Shown one piece after another: positions 1 through 8,437 of a stretch of DNA of 64,000 nt. The stretch covers positions 3,888-67,887 of the forward strand of contig CAYXGW010000016.1 of assembly GCA_964464595.1 (NCBI GenBank), read 5' to 3'. The position numbers and the translations under genes are program-made. How positions within the stretch are numbered: the first letter of the stretch is position 1; each line of letters begins with the position of its first letter. Below the pieces are notes generated by a model, which saw only the letters and a list, made by a program, of their open reading frames with translations, made no database searches and was not told where the DNA came from. The stretch is from JADFJB01 sp964464595 (lineage in GTDB: Bacteria; Zhuqueibacterota; JdFR-76; DREG01).

Positions 1-74
1 AGCCCAATAGCCCTGAGAAAGGCGGTAGCCACATCGGACACGGCATCAACACAGCTTTTTAAAAATGAAATCAT
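1..74 (-). CDS. Start of an unknown protein, cut by the window edge
   Basis: An ATG at 72-74 on the minus strand is preceded by a GAGAGG Shine-Dalgarno-like stretch and opens a frame (begins MISFLKSCVD) that runs off the left edge after 24 codons. It lies about 100 bases downstream of the 157-residue membrane protein and would be the next gene of the same train. Too little is present to assign a family. Two short plus-strand frames are also open here, so the call rests on the ribosome-binding site and the shared direction. Confidence 0.35.
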   Translation of the reverse strand, partial: MISFLKSCVDAVSDVATAFLRAIG

Positions 75-177
75 CGGTGGAACCTCTCAACTTTAATAAT
101 TTAATAAAAATAGAATTGCAGTCGGTTCGTTTGTTGAAAGGCGTCTAACCTTGATAAGAACACCACCGCATCGATTC

Positions 178-651
178 TCATCCAAGTTGGCTTTGGTCAG
201 CAGTCACCATAGAAAAATTTTGAATTGTGCCGGGCTTGGTGCGCTCTGCTTCGGTGTTCGGGGGCCCGCGAACAGCCATTACGATGAAGATAATTAGCAC
301 AGCTAAATTGAGTAAAGCTAGTGATTTGCCCAACTGCACTATCCGTTTGGCGTCGGCAACGTGGTCGATAATTCCCAGTTCTTCCGCTAGAGTATCCAAG
401 CTACCTTTTAATGTTTCTTCAGCTTTTTGGTGGACGAAAATAAACCTGGCGGTCCAAAAACAGAAAATAATGCCAACCGCGACAATGATGTAATAATTAA
501 TAGAGTTTTTTTCAATCATCGCGAACTTCAACAATACGCCAACAATGGCAAGGTACATAATCATCATCCTAATCATGAGATTAACATAGAAGTAATAGTC
601 ACTTACCTTAATTCGATAGACGTGGTCTTCGGGTACTAACTTTTGGCCCAT
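178..651 (-). CDS. Three-TM membrane protein, family A copy 1
   Basis: A 157-residue integral membrane protein with three hydrophobic helices: about residues 26-46, 50-74 and 108-128. A hydrophilic segment lies between helices 2 and 3, and the tail is polar. Its first helix and the lead-in (aromatic run, R, then YLAIVGVLLKF) match the 134-residue protein at 3731-4135 (YIAVLGALLKF), and the spacing of the three helices is the same, so the two are paralogues. I do not recognise the family. It lies at the 3' end of the long minus-strand biosynthetic train, so its role is probably tied to that locus in the membrane. Confidence 0.7.
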   Translation of the reverse strand: MGQKLVPEDHVYRIKVSDYYFYVNLMIRMMIMYLAIVGVLLKFAMIEKNSINYYIIVAVGIIFCFWTARFIFVHQKAEETLKGSLDTLAEELGIIDHVADAKRIVQLGKSLALLNLAVLIIFIVMAVRGPPNTEAERTKPGTIQNFSMVTADQSQLG

Positions 652-741
652 TGCTTAATCCATACCTTATCAGTTAAAGGACGCCAAAGGAGTTCGTATT
701 ATCGTGACTCATGACATGTGAGCTGCACCAAAATAGCAAAA

Positions 742-1221
742 TTAAAGATGATGAAATTGGCTTTTATAGAACAAAAGGGGTCTTTTCCCTTCCGAAAAAT
801 CCGCGCGTTCAACCTCGCCAAGAAAAATGATATGATCACCGCCATCAAATTGATTAACTATTCGACATTCCAAATGGCTTAAATTGCCTTCTAAAATTGG
901 TACATGTCGCTCTGTTTCTCGAAAAGGTACATTTTTGAATCGTTCTTCAGCATTTAATGCTGAATTTACAAACCGATTTGCCAGTTCTATTTGTTCTTCA
1001 CTAAGGATATTTACAACAAAGGGATGACCCTCAGAGATAAACATATCGTCGTTGCCATTTTTTTTTCTGCAAATTAATATTAGGGGTGGGTCTAATGAAA
1101 CAGACGTAAAAGCGTTAACTGTTAATCCATGAATCACACCGTTATTCTTTATTGTGACAATTGTAACGCCTGTACAACACTTACTCATTACCTGTCGAAA
1201 TATTTCAGATGATACGGCCAT
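742..1221 (-). CDS. Flavin reductase (DIM6/NTAB, HpaC-like)
   Basis: A 159-residue protein of the flavin reductase family that supplies reduced FMN/FAD by NAD(P)H oxidation. Family features include the N-terminal 'CCTGVTIVT' strand, 'GLTVNAFTSVSLDPPLILIC' around residues 33-52, the 'HPFVVNILSEEQ' segment and a C-terminal 'LLFYKSQFHHL'. GGAGG lies 8-9 bases before the ATG. A flavin-dependent halogenase-type enzyme is encoded in the same train (13053-14807) and would need such a partner. Enediyne loci also carry a flavin reductase of this kind. The partnership is inference; the family call is solid. Confidence 0.88.
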   Translation of the reverse strand: MAVSSEIFRQVMSKCCTGVTIVTIKNNGVIHGLTVNAFTSVSLDPPLILICRKKNGNDDMFISEGHPFVVNILSEEQIELANRFVNSALNAEERFKNVPFRETERHVPILEGNLSHLECRIVNQFDGGDHIIFLGEVERADFSEGKRPLLFYKSQFHHL

Positions 1222-1368
1222 TTACAGATTCCTCCTGTTATTAAATGACTAAGTTCCTAAAAAACTCTGAGCATAAAATCGCGGTGAGATGGCACTAAAT
1301 AAAAAGACGACTCCATTCATCTTCGCGATCATTCATTCCAGATAATCGTAATACCGCCATGCAAAAAC

Positions 1369-2796
1369 CTACGCCTGTTTTTGCAAACTAAACACTTTAC
1401 GCATGAAATCATTCAAAAATAAACCGCCGGGATCCATCTCCTGGCGTATCTTCTTGAACTTCACCATGTGTTCGCCATAGATCTTGTCGTAGTTCAGATT
1501 ATTATAGCTATAAGTCTTGCCCCAGTGCGGCCTGCCGCCCAGTTTCAACAGGTGGTGTTCGATCTCGTCGAAGAATTTCTTGTAGTCCGCCGTTCCCATG
1601 TAGGTGATGGCCTCGAACATAAAGATCCGCCTGTCACCGACGGCGGGGGCCAGGTAGCCACCGCTGTGGTTGAGAAAGCGGATGTGCATCAAGAAGTTAA
1701 TCGGGAACTTGGCGTACTTCTGGTATCCCCAGGTCGAAGTACAGCTTTTTCCCGGCTTCGGTTTGGCATATTCGCACACCTTGTCGATGACGAGATTCCA
1801 GACGCTCTTGAGATTTTCGAACTCGTCGCCGCACTCAACCGCGTAGGAAAGGTCCCAGAGTTTGCGGGGAAAATATTCCTGGTAATGGAAGATGGACGGG
1901 GACGGCGCCACTCGCTCACCCGTCCACGTCAATTTCTTGAGTGTTTTCGACAACAGCGGCGTTATCCGTGGGAAGCGGAGGGCGAACTTGAGTGCCAGGG
2001 TGCCTCCCTGCGCCTGGATCATTTGTTGCAGTTTATTCCAGAACCCGGGTACGTTCTTATTCGGGGTATCCCACGGTACTTTATCCCACCGCTTCACCCA
2101 CACTTCGTCGGTAAAGGGTAACCAGAAGAGTTCTACATAATCGTGGCTGGCAACCAGGTCTTTGATGTTCTCTATGGTTTCTTTCAAGGGGAGAAATTCA
2201 TCAACGGCGCAGAGCTTGTAGGCATCGACACACTGCAACGTGATGTTGTGCATGATGCCGAGCGCTCCTAAATTCACCTGAGCCGCCTTGAGCAATTCGG
2301 GCTCTGCCTCGGTAATGGTCTTGATAGTCCCATCGTGGGTGACGATATCCATCGCTACCACGGTGTCGGAAATGGTGCCGCTATCATTGCCGCAGCCGTG
2401 ACAACTGAGTGCAACGGCACCTCCCATCTGGATAAACACAGGAACAGGAATGGTGACCAGGCCCAGGCCGTTCTCGAGGGCGAATTTAGTGAAGTCTCTC
2501 AGCAGCATGCCCGCTTCGGCGGTGATTCGTTTACTGCCGTCTTCGTGCACGCGGGCCTTATTCAGCTTGGGGATGAGCACAATAATCCCGCCGTCGTTAT
2601 TTACGACGGGACTCCCCGAGAAAGAGGCTGAGTAGGAATTATTGAGGCCGCCATTAGCGACCCGGATGGTTTTGCCCTCCCGCTTGGCTTTCTTTATAAT
2701 CTCCCGCAGATCCTCTAAATTATCCGCCACGCACAGTTCTGCTGTGCATTTTTGATCGCCTTCCCAATTTTGCCAGGTTGCTTCTTGGCATTCCAT
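1369..2796 (-). CDS. FAD-linked oxidase (VAO fold, aldonolactone-oxidase type)
   Basis: A 475-residue flavoprotein. The N-terminal half is a PCMH/VAO FAD-binding domain, with 'RVANGGLNNSYS' at about residues 45-56 and 'MGGAVALSCHGCGNDSGTISDTV' near 125-147. The C-terminal half ends with 'GGRPHWGK' near residue 425 and 'DPGGLFLNDFMRKVF'. HW-[AG]-K is the substrate-loop signature of D-arabinono/L-gulono-1,4-lactone oxidases and related cholesterol oxidases. It would oxidise an alcohol with O2 as acceptor; the substrate cannot be told. A strong GAGGTGAT site precedes the ATG. It sits with other redox enzymes at the distal end of the biosynthetic train. Confidence 0.85.
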   Translation of the reverse strand: MECQEATWQNWEGDQKCTAELCVADNLEDLREIIKKAKREGKTIRVANGGLNNSYSASFSGSPVVNNDGGIIVLIPKLNKARVHEDGSKRITAEAGMLLRDFTKFALENGLGLVTIPVPVFIQMGGAVALSCHGCGNDSGTISDTVVAMDIVTHDGTIKTITEAEPELLKAAQVNLGALGIMHNITLQCVDAYKLCAVDEFLPLKETIENIKDLVASHDYVELFWLPFTDEVWVKRWDKVPWDTPNKNVPGFWNKLQQMIQAQGGTLALKFALRFPRITPLLSKTLKKLTWTGERVAPSPSIFHYQEYFPRKLWDLSYAVECGDEFENLKSVWNLVIDKVCEYAKPKPGKSCTSTWGYQKYAKFPINFLMHIRFLNHSGGYLAPAVGDRRIFMFEAITYMGTADYKKFFDEIEHHLLKLGGRPHWGKTYSYNNLNYDKIYGEHMVKFKKIRQEMDPGGLFLNDFMRKVFSLQKQA

Positions 2797-2815
2797 CGAT
2801 CACCTCGTCATATTT

Positions 2816-3089
2816 TCAAAAAGTGGAAGAATTGTAGTTGATTTTCTTAGGAATAATGGAAAGCATGTCAATCTTCTTGATATACTCAAACCTTTGATCA
2901 ACTGTTTGGTTTGCAAGAATAAAAATTTTCGCCGGTGCTTTCTGTTTCTCTGACTCAGAGACTAAGATTTTTTCAACCTGAGGTTTTTGCACTGGTCGTA
3001 ATTTCTTATCTGAATTTATTCCGGTATTTCGTTTGATGTACCCGGTTTCAAAGCATCTACAGCTCCCGGCTACTGAAAAAATATTCTAA
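2816..3089 (-). pseudogene. Remnant of a secreted or plug-type protein
   Basis: The minus-strand frame ending TGA at 2816-2818 reads well for about 90 codons (FSVAGSCRCFETG... KIFILANQTVDQRFEYIKKID...) but has no ATG and is closed upstream by TAG near 3090. The first possible start inside it is a GTG. The final 30 residues resemble the 'lyIlDgk...kIdp..I' strand-helix pattern of TonB-plug/regulatory domains, but that is a weak similarity. It fills the gap between the flavin oxidase and the isomerase-like gene and is best read as a decayed fragment. Confidence 0.3.
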
Positions 3090-3143
3090 TCGGATATCCA
3101 TGTTTAGGGAGTGGAACGGCCCCGGATTGAAGCACGTCATTTT

Positions 3144-3473
3144 CTACGGACGAACATTTGGTATTAAGTTTGCAATTTCCATGTTATTATACTTATACAG
3201 TGGAAATTCCCTCAAGATTTCCTCAAGAACACTTTCAGATTCAGCGGCGTAAGCAGCCCAAAGCTTTCCAATACTTGCATAGACGGCTATACGAATACCC
3301 TTTTTCTGAAGCATTTCTCCATGATCAAATTCTGCTCTAAGAAGTTCCAGTTGTTGTTCCGGTTTATTCTGCTGGAAAAAGCTTGGACGAAGAGTAAATT
3401 CTACCAGGTAATTGGGTTGAAGAGTAATTTCTTCCAGGAATTTGGGTTCTCTTTTTTCTGGATTAGTTATCAT
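3144..3473 (-). CDS. Muconolactone isomerase-like small protein
   Basis: A 109-residue protein with a dimeric alpha/beta-barrel pattern. It begins with a strand 'NYLVEFTLRP', then a helix with 'LLRAEFDHGEMLQKKG', a central strand containing 'GKLWAAYAAES' and a closing helix-strand 'ILREFPLYKYNNMEIANLIP'. The last segment matches the 'L..LPL..YMDIEVTPL' ending of muconolactone delta-isomerases. The N-terminus carries about 20 extra residues. AAGGAGG lies directly upstream. Relatives isomerise small lactones or serve as accessory cyclases or monooxygenases, so a tailoring role fits the locus, but the substrate is unknown. Confidence 0.65.
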   Translation of the reverse strand: MITNPEKREPKFLEEITLQPNYLVEFTLRPSFFQQNKPEQQLELLRAEFDHGEMLQKKGIRIAVYASIGKLWAAYAAESESVLEEILREFPLYKYNNMEIANLIPNVRP

Positions 3474-3730
3474 TTTGACCTCCTTTGTTTAATTAATTGA
3501 TAAAAACTTTCGTTAATTAAATGCTAATCGTTTCAACAAGTGACGTTTACGCATCAGAAACTATCCAATCCTTATTCCTCTTTAAAAAACTTTAACGGCT
3601 ATCTGCGGGATATGCCTTTATCAGAATTACACCTATCACAACCATCCGGATCGTAAATATAGTCCGGAAGAGACTCTATGAAAATATCCGGCTCCAATAA
3701 TGTACAAGTCTATTTGATTTGATAGTTTTC

Positions 3731-4135
3731 TTACCTTAAACAATAAAGAAAATTCCAGACAATTGTGCTAATAACGGCGATACCTAAATAAAGCTTCGAA
3801 GTATTTATGGTAGGTGGATAATAAACATCCGCAAGATCAAGTTTTTCGCTTAATTTTGTATGACGAACCGCCATAGTTTTATAAACACTAATTGCTGTTC
3901 TCATAGCAATTAAGACTGCAATATTGAATATTACCCCGAATAAGAAAAAGGGGAGCCGGGCACCTTCTTTTGCGTCGAAGAAGAATTTAAGTAGTGCTCC
4001 TAAAACCGCTATATACAATGCTACTGAACGTAAATAGTAACTAAAATATTCTCTACCTTGTTCTGCTAACAATTTAAATTCATCGAAATCCCTAGAAGAA
4101 TCATTCGTACTGTTTGCATGATTTGCCGTCATCAA
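3731..4135 (-). CDS. Three-TM membrane protein, family A copy 2
   Basis: A 134-residue protein with three predicted transmembrane helices (about residues 35-53, 60-82 and 113-132) and a soluble N-terminal stretch rich in acidic and polar residues. Helix 1 and its flank ('YYLRSVALYIAVLGALLKFF') align with the 157-residue protein at 178-651. The family is unknown to me. It lies between the isomerase-like gene and the larger dihaem oxygenase gene on the same strand. Two adjacent ATGs are possible starts; the choice changes one residue only. Confidence 0.65.
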   Translation of the reverse strand: MMTANHANSTNDSSRDFDEFKLLAEQGREYFSYYLRSVALYIAVLGALLKFFFDAKEGARLPFFLFGVIFNIAVLIAMRTAISVYKTMAVRHTKLSEKLDLADVYYPPTINTSKLYLGIAVISTIVWNFLYCLR

Positions 4136-4337
4136 AGTCCTATTATAGATTTACTTTGATTTGTCGCCTTTACCATAAGGCAACGGAAAGTGATTACATG
4201 CTATAGAATTCCAATAATTGAAATTCACAAACTGAGTTCTTGGATCAGGCATAACAAGAGTTAGAAATCAGAATTGGTGATTGGCTTATTATGTGTCAAA
4301 ATAATATGGACAAAGCGCCAGGTATCTCTCACTAGAT

Positions 4338-6452
4338 TCAATCCTCTTTCTTATCATATTTACTCTTCTCATAGCTCTCCTCATATTCACTCGCCAAGCC
4401 CTTAAGAATTGCTTTGCGGCGCTCAAGTTCCTCTTGAGATATTAAGGAATCATAACCGAGGACCTTCATATACTCGATGATGGCCATGCGGTCCGCAGGC
4501 TCAAGGTAAGGGCCGATGACGCCTGGCGTATTTTTTTCGGCATCACGGAATTCATGTCCGGCGTTGGAGTTGCCGTCAATTTCGCGCACATATTCTAGCC
4601 GGCCTCTAAACACTCCCAGGAATGTGTTTAACAAAGTGCTAAAAACGCCTCTTTTGATTTTGAATTCAAAGCCACCTTCAAACTTTTCCGTTTTGTAGCC
4701 GATTTGTACGGGATCGAATTCCAGATCTCCAACCCAGAATGACTCGTCTCGCTCTTTCACAGGACTTAGAAGCTGATACAAATTGGGAACCGAGCCATTG
4801 TGGAGAAAGGGCGGTGTTGTCCAGTATCCTGCCAGGGGGCGTGCCGGGTAAGCGAGCGGTGCGCGATAAAGATTTTCTCGAAAGCCGTTCATTGTGTCCT
4901 GTAACGCTGTATCCGTAATTCCGAGTTCTTCGTATCCCCGTTTCATCACCTCTGTCGTTACTTTCAAGAGCGCCTCTCCTATACCGACCTTTTCTTTGCC
5001 GTCGAAAAGCCAACTAAGGTTTCGGGTATATATTTCGTGCCCGGCAAAATCTTCTGCGTCCCAGGGATCCGTCCCGATTACATCGAGCCTGTACAGAGGC
5101 AATTGGATATAGCGTTTGCCCCATTTATTTGGGTTAACATGTCTTACGGGCGCATGGCAACGTGCGCAGAATCCCTTTGCAGTACGGTCTGGATTCGGAG
5201 GATATATATGGCTAGCGGTGTCTGCCGCGAGCTCTGCTTGAGCCGGCCTACGGGCATCCTCCCAAATTTTTTCCTCGTAAAGATACTTGCCTCGCTTCAC
5301 TGCATCCCGGTTTATCTTTCCCAGAATAGTTTCGGGCCATTTGGGAGGTTCCAGCACTGAGATCAGGGTCTCCATCCAGAACATGTCCTTCATCGTTACG
5401 GTTGACGCGAAGAGTCTATCGCGATTCGGGTTTATCAGGTCAACGATGGAATTCACGCCCCATGATTCTGTAACGTTCCGCCCCATTGGCTGGTTAATTC
5501 CTGAAATTGACTGCACCCAATCATATTCGTGGGTGTACCAGATTGGGGGAATACTTACAGGCCCTTTTGAGGCTGCAATATTACGGGGATCGAGCTGGGC
5601 GAATTGCCCGTTACCCCCCCGACCCAGTGCATTCATCCGGCCAAAACCCGACACGGGGGTGTACGTATTATTCAACGCAGCTTTCAACGCGTTACTGATG
5701 AGCGGGCTTTTGATATATTTATTCACTTGCTCTTTAAGCAAGTCCCTTGCTTGCTTGGTATTCTCCCTGCCTTCTAGTCCAAGAACCTTATCTGCGAAGC
5801 GCCTGAATTTAGTGGGTAGTTCAACGGTGGCAATGAGGCTACTAGTCATAACCTGGTTTAATGTGGCAAAATTCCACATACTTGGTGCGCCGTCAATGCG
5901 GATACCCAATCCTTTGTAGTTAATCTGGGCAGTATGACAGAGTGCACAGGAGTAGCTCATCCATTCTTTATGGCCGTCGCCCAATTGGTCAACATATTCG
6001 TCGCGGACGACATTCTTGGTAATGCCAATGGGTAGCCGGTCAGGATTGTATTTTGGCCTGGGGTCCGGGATCACGCGATACCTGGTCATATTTTTATCCG
6101 ACCGAAATAGGTTTTTGTTTACGAGGTTGATTGGCCAATTAAGTTTGGGCGCCTGTTCCAGGGCCAGAAACCAGTTATAGGGCACAATGAGGCATCCCTG
6201 GCTGGTTTGGTAGTATTTCTGGCGTTGATCCTCGGTCCAATCTTGTTCGGTTTGAAAGATGCCGTAAACCATTACCGACTTTGGCGGTTCGGGGAAGACC
6301 AATTCATAGAGTTTGTACAGGCCGAACAACACAACCAAAACAATTACGGTAACCCTGAGTATCTTGCTGTTTGCAAACAGCGTAGGAAGAGCACCAAACG
6401 GGGTCAACACTGCGCGTATGAACAAATAAATACTTTTAAATATTCTTTTCAT
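4338..6452 (-). CDS. RoxA-like dihaem cytochrome c, long copy
   Basis: A 704-residue membrane-anchored dihaem c-type cytochrome of the rubber-oxygenase/cytochrome c peroxidase-like family. One N-terminal transmembrane helix (about 33-53) puts the bulk in the periplasm. Haem motifs are CALCH (about residue 169) and CARCH (about 429), and a conserved 'THEYDWVQSISGINQPMGRNV' segment lies between them. Rubber oxygenases (about 680 residues, two CxxCH) cleave olefinic double bonds with O2, whereas bacterial CcpA-type peroxidases are only about 350 residues long. AGGAG precedes the ATG by 7 bases. The C-terminus adds about 40 charged residues. A second copy is at 8438-10231. The substrate may be the polyene made by this locus (inference). 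Confidence 0.82.
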   Translation of the reverse strand: MKRIFKSIYLFIRAVLTPFGALPTLFANSKILRVTVIVLVVLFGLYKLYELVFPEPPKSVMVYGIFQTEQDWTEDQRQKYYQTSQGCLIVPYNWFLALEQAPKLNWPINLVNKNLFRSDKNMTRYRVIPDPRPKYNPDRLPIGITKNVVRDEYVDQLGDGHKEWMSYSCALCHTAQINYKGLGIRIDGAPSMWNFATLNQVMTSSLIATVELPTKFRRFADKVLGLEGRENTKQARDLLKEQVNKYIKSPLISNALKAALNNTYTPVSGFGRMNALGRGGNGQFAQLDPRNIAASKGPVSIPPIWYTHEYDWVQSISGINQPMGRNVTESWGVNSIVDLINPNRDRLFASTVTMKDMFWMETLISVLEPPKWPETILGKINRDAVKRGKYLYEEKIWEDARRPAQAELAADTASHIYPPNPDRTAKGFCARCHAPVRHVNPNKWGKRYIQLPLYRLDVIGTDPWDAEDFAGHEIYTRNLSWLFDGKEKVGIGEALLKVTTEVMKRGYEELGITDTALQDTMNGFRENLYRAPLAYPARPLAGYWTTPPFLHNGSVPNLYQLLSPVKERDESFWVGDLEFDPVQIGYKTEKFEGGFEFKIKRGVFSTLLNTFLGVFRGRLEYVREIDGNSNAGHEFRDAEKNTPGVIGPYLEPADRMAIIEYMKVLGYDSLISQEELERRKAILKGLASEYEESYEKSKYDKKED

Positions 6453-6467
6453 GGCTAGCTCCTGCTC

Positions 6468-7370
6468 TTAGTTTTTTTTGTTCTTTTTTTTTAATTTGGG
6501 GTGCTGGAAGACAAGCCTATGGTCACAGGATTCCGATGTAACGCTTTCGGTGAGCTTGATGTAGCCTATATATTGCCAATCTCTGCCGCCGGATAATAAT
6601 TTTTTGGATGCGACAGAGATGTTGAAAAACAGCTCCCCGTCCTTGTAATTCTCAACTCTCAGTTCATCACGGAAATCAGCCCTATCGACCTTGCGGTTTC
6701 CGCTCCATGCTTTGATCATCATCCACTTCGGGGCATTCGACTCCTCGCCCTCAGCTAATCCAAGCTCGGCAACCGGGTAGGTGGGACGGTAGAAGGCATT
6801 AAAGTCCGCTCGGACAAGCGTGCCTATTGATGAAATAATGATCCCGAAAAGCCGAATGATATCAAGATTGAAACCAGGCGGCACTTCATTGGTCAAGGAG
6901 ACATCGGTAAAATACCTGGCCTTGGTGCCGAGTAAGACATCGATCGTAAAAAAGTCTGCAGTCTTGACCCTCTCGTCAGGATCCATTGTCGGAAAAATCT
7001 TGCCGGCAAATGCGAAGCCTCGGTTTTGTCCTTGTTTTGTCTTGGAAAGAACGACGGAACTTCGCACGATAATCAACCCCTTCGACCCTTTTTTAAAATA
7101 ACCGGAATAAGGAGAATCTTCTTTAATTTGCCACGTCCCGGCCAAAGCAATTCCATTTGGATGGATTAGTCTTTGGAAGTAGGGGCCGGTATCCGAGGAG
7201 TCATCAAGTGCCCTCTGAGCAGCCTTGAAAAGCTTGTTTTTAATCCCTTTGTAGAAACTTCCCAGTGTTACCACGTTTTGTGGCAGAGTTTCGTAGGGAT
7301 CGCTAAACATCAGATCTCTTACTTCCCGAAAAGTAGAGCCTCGATATCTATAAGTTGGAAATCTCATCAT
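6468..7370 (-). CDS. Catalase-fold protein, divergent copy
   Basis: A 300-residue protein that I place, with caution, in the catalase-like superfamily. 'RLIHPNGIALAGTWQI' (about residues 67-82) matches the position and pattern of the distal-histidine strand 'H(A/P)xGxxxxGxF' seen in the clear catalase relative at 10827-11864. It is followed by 'YSGYFKKGSKGLIIVRSS' and a 'TADFFTIDVLLG' segment like the family's mid-domain. The C-terminus is a Lys-rich tail. It ends 15 bases before the long RoxA-like gene, so the two are probably translated together. GGAGG precedes the double ATG. A haem-dependent activity is inferred only. Confidence 0.55.
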   Translation of the reverse strand: MMRFPTYRYRGSTFREVRDLMFSDPYETLPQNVVTLGSFYKGIKNKLFKAAQRALDDSSDTGPYFQRLIHPNGIALAGTWQIKEDSPYSGYFKKGSKGLIIVRSSVVLSKTKQGQNRGFAFAGKIFPTMDPDERVKTADFFTIDVLLGTKARYFTDVSLTNEVPPGFNLDIIRLFGIIISSIGTLVRADFNAFYRPTYPVAELGLAEGEESNAPKWMMIKAWSGNRKVDRADFRDELRVENYKDGELFFNISVASKKLLSGGRDWQYIGYIKLTESVTSESCDHRLVFQHPKLKKKNKKN

Positions 7371-7611
7371 AAATTATCCTCCATTTCTTATTCGTTTATT
7401 AGCTCGACAAGCACTTAATTGCCCGGATTCCAGGCATAAAAAAGTATATGTAGCAAACTCCTCCTTTAAATCCTCATGGCCATCCGCTCTGCGATTCGAA
7501 GTTTCATCGGAGCTTCGGAATCCGAACTGGGTTGGGCTCTTTGTGAAGCGGGCCCCTTGTAAATCGCTTCCACCCTCCTGCGCTGACTGATTTAACGCCA
7601 GCGTGCGAAGT

Positions 7612-7666
7612 AAGGTGCAAAAACTCAATCTCGAAAACATTTCAAGCTTTGAAAAAGGGAAGAATC
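7612..7666 (+). repeat. Arm 1 of a dispersed inverted repeat
   Basis: About 55 bases here (from gtgcaaaaactc through aagaatctt) recur as the reverse complement at 10387-10440 with only a few mismatches. Neither copy lies in a recognisable gene. The pair brackets the short RoxA-like gene and the chimeric remnant, which suggests the segment was copied during the same rearrangements. Confidence 0.7.
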
Positions 7667-7800
7667 TTGAATTTTCATATGAAGATGCGAGCCCCGTTGT
7701 TTCAAATGTATATACAAGGAAACTACATGCAATAATTCCCATGATGCCTTGCGCCAAAAACTGCCAGCCATAATTATCTCCATTCTGTATTTCAAATCGA

Positions 7801-8160
7801 TTAAGCCGTTGCCTGCTCTTGGTTTTTGACCAGTCTCTTTGTAATAGATTTTTTTCTCGGCAATTTAACATCCTTTGCAAGTCCAATTTTCTCCAAATCT
7901 GCAACGGCTATACTCACAAGGTCGTTGAGGTGGCTCTTGATCGTACCATCAAAATTGCTTGAGAATACCAGGCTGGGGAAAATCGTATTTCCATACAGAT
8001 CTTTTTTCTCTTCAAGGATTACCCAGCGTGCGAAGTGAATGGACTCGAATCTCTCCAAGAAAAAATTCTTGCGATTCTCAACATTCATTTCCTCAACCAG
8101 CACGAGTTGACTCCTGAGCTCATTCAGTTTTTCAGGTCTGATCTTTGCAATTATTGTCAG
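7801..8160 (-). pseudogene. Chimeric remnant: 'HFARWVIL' protein fused to a desaturase tail
   Basis: The frame holds an N-terminal piece ('LTIIAKIRPEKLNELRS... IHFARWVILEE... LVFSSNFDGTIKSHLNDLV'). I recall this pattern from proteins encoded beside catalase-family oxidases. It then switches at 'EKIG' into 31 residues that repeat the C-terminus of the desaturase at 11927-12856 almost exactly. The junction sits in the shared bases gagaaaattggactt. A TAA stands in frame just upstream near 8160, and no good start precedes the homology, so only 100 codons (7801-8103) are open from an ATG. A gene deleted and joined by recombination explains it best. Confidence 0.65.
7803..7892 (-). repeat. Duplicated 3' end of the desaturase gene
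   Basis: About 90 bases match 11938-12027, the end of the desaturase reading frame, with only a handful of substitutions. Encoded residues 'GLAKDVKLPR' and 'SITKRLVKNQ' are identical in both copies. Similarity stops abruptly at the codon for Lys-Ile-Gly on the upstream side. Same orientation, about 4.1 kb apart. Confidence 0.85.
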
Positions 8161-8437
8161 TGCGCCTTATCGAACCATCATACTTAATCAGGTAAAGTTG
8201 CATTTTTTTTTGAAGATGTTGTTAAACTTGCCGGCTGTCCCTTACCCCCATAATTACGAACCCCTCATCTTTTCGATTTTATTTTTTCTGCAGTGTTTTG
8301 TATTTCCATTCTGTTTAGTTTACAGGATATTACTTAAATGAGTAAATAGAGTTAGGAATCGAACTAGATCAAAAGAGGCTGCTCGAACATAATCATATCA
8401 GGTTGAACTGTTTTTACTCTATAATATCAAGTGCATC

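Noticed and set aside
7374..7904. 176-codon open frame on the minus strand
   Set aside because: It has no domain, poor composition and no ribosome site. It overlaps the desaturase-tail copy in a different frame and the inverted-repeat arm, so it is a chance frame in debris.
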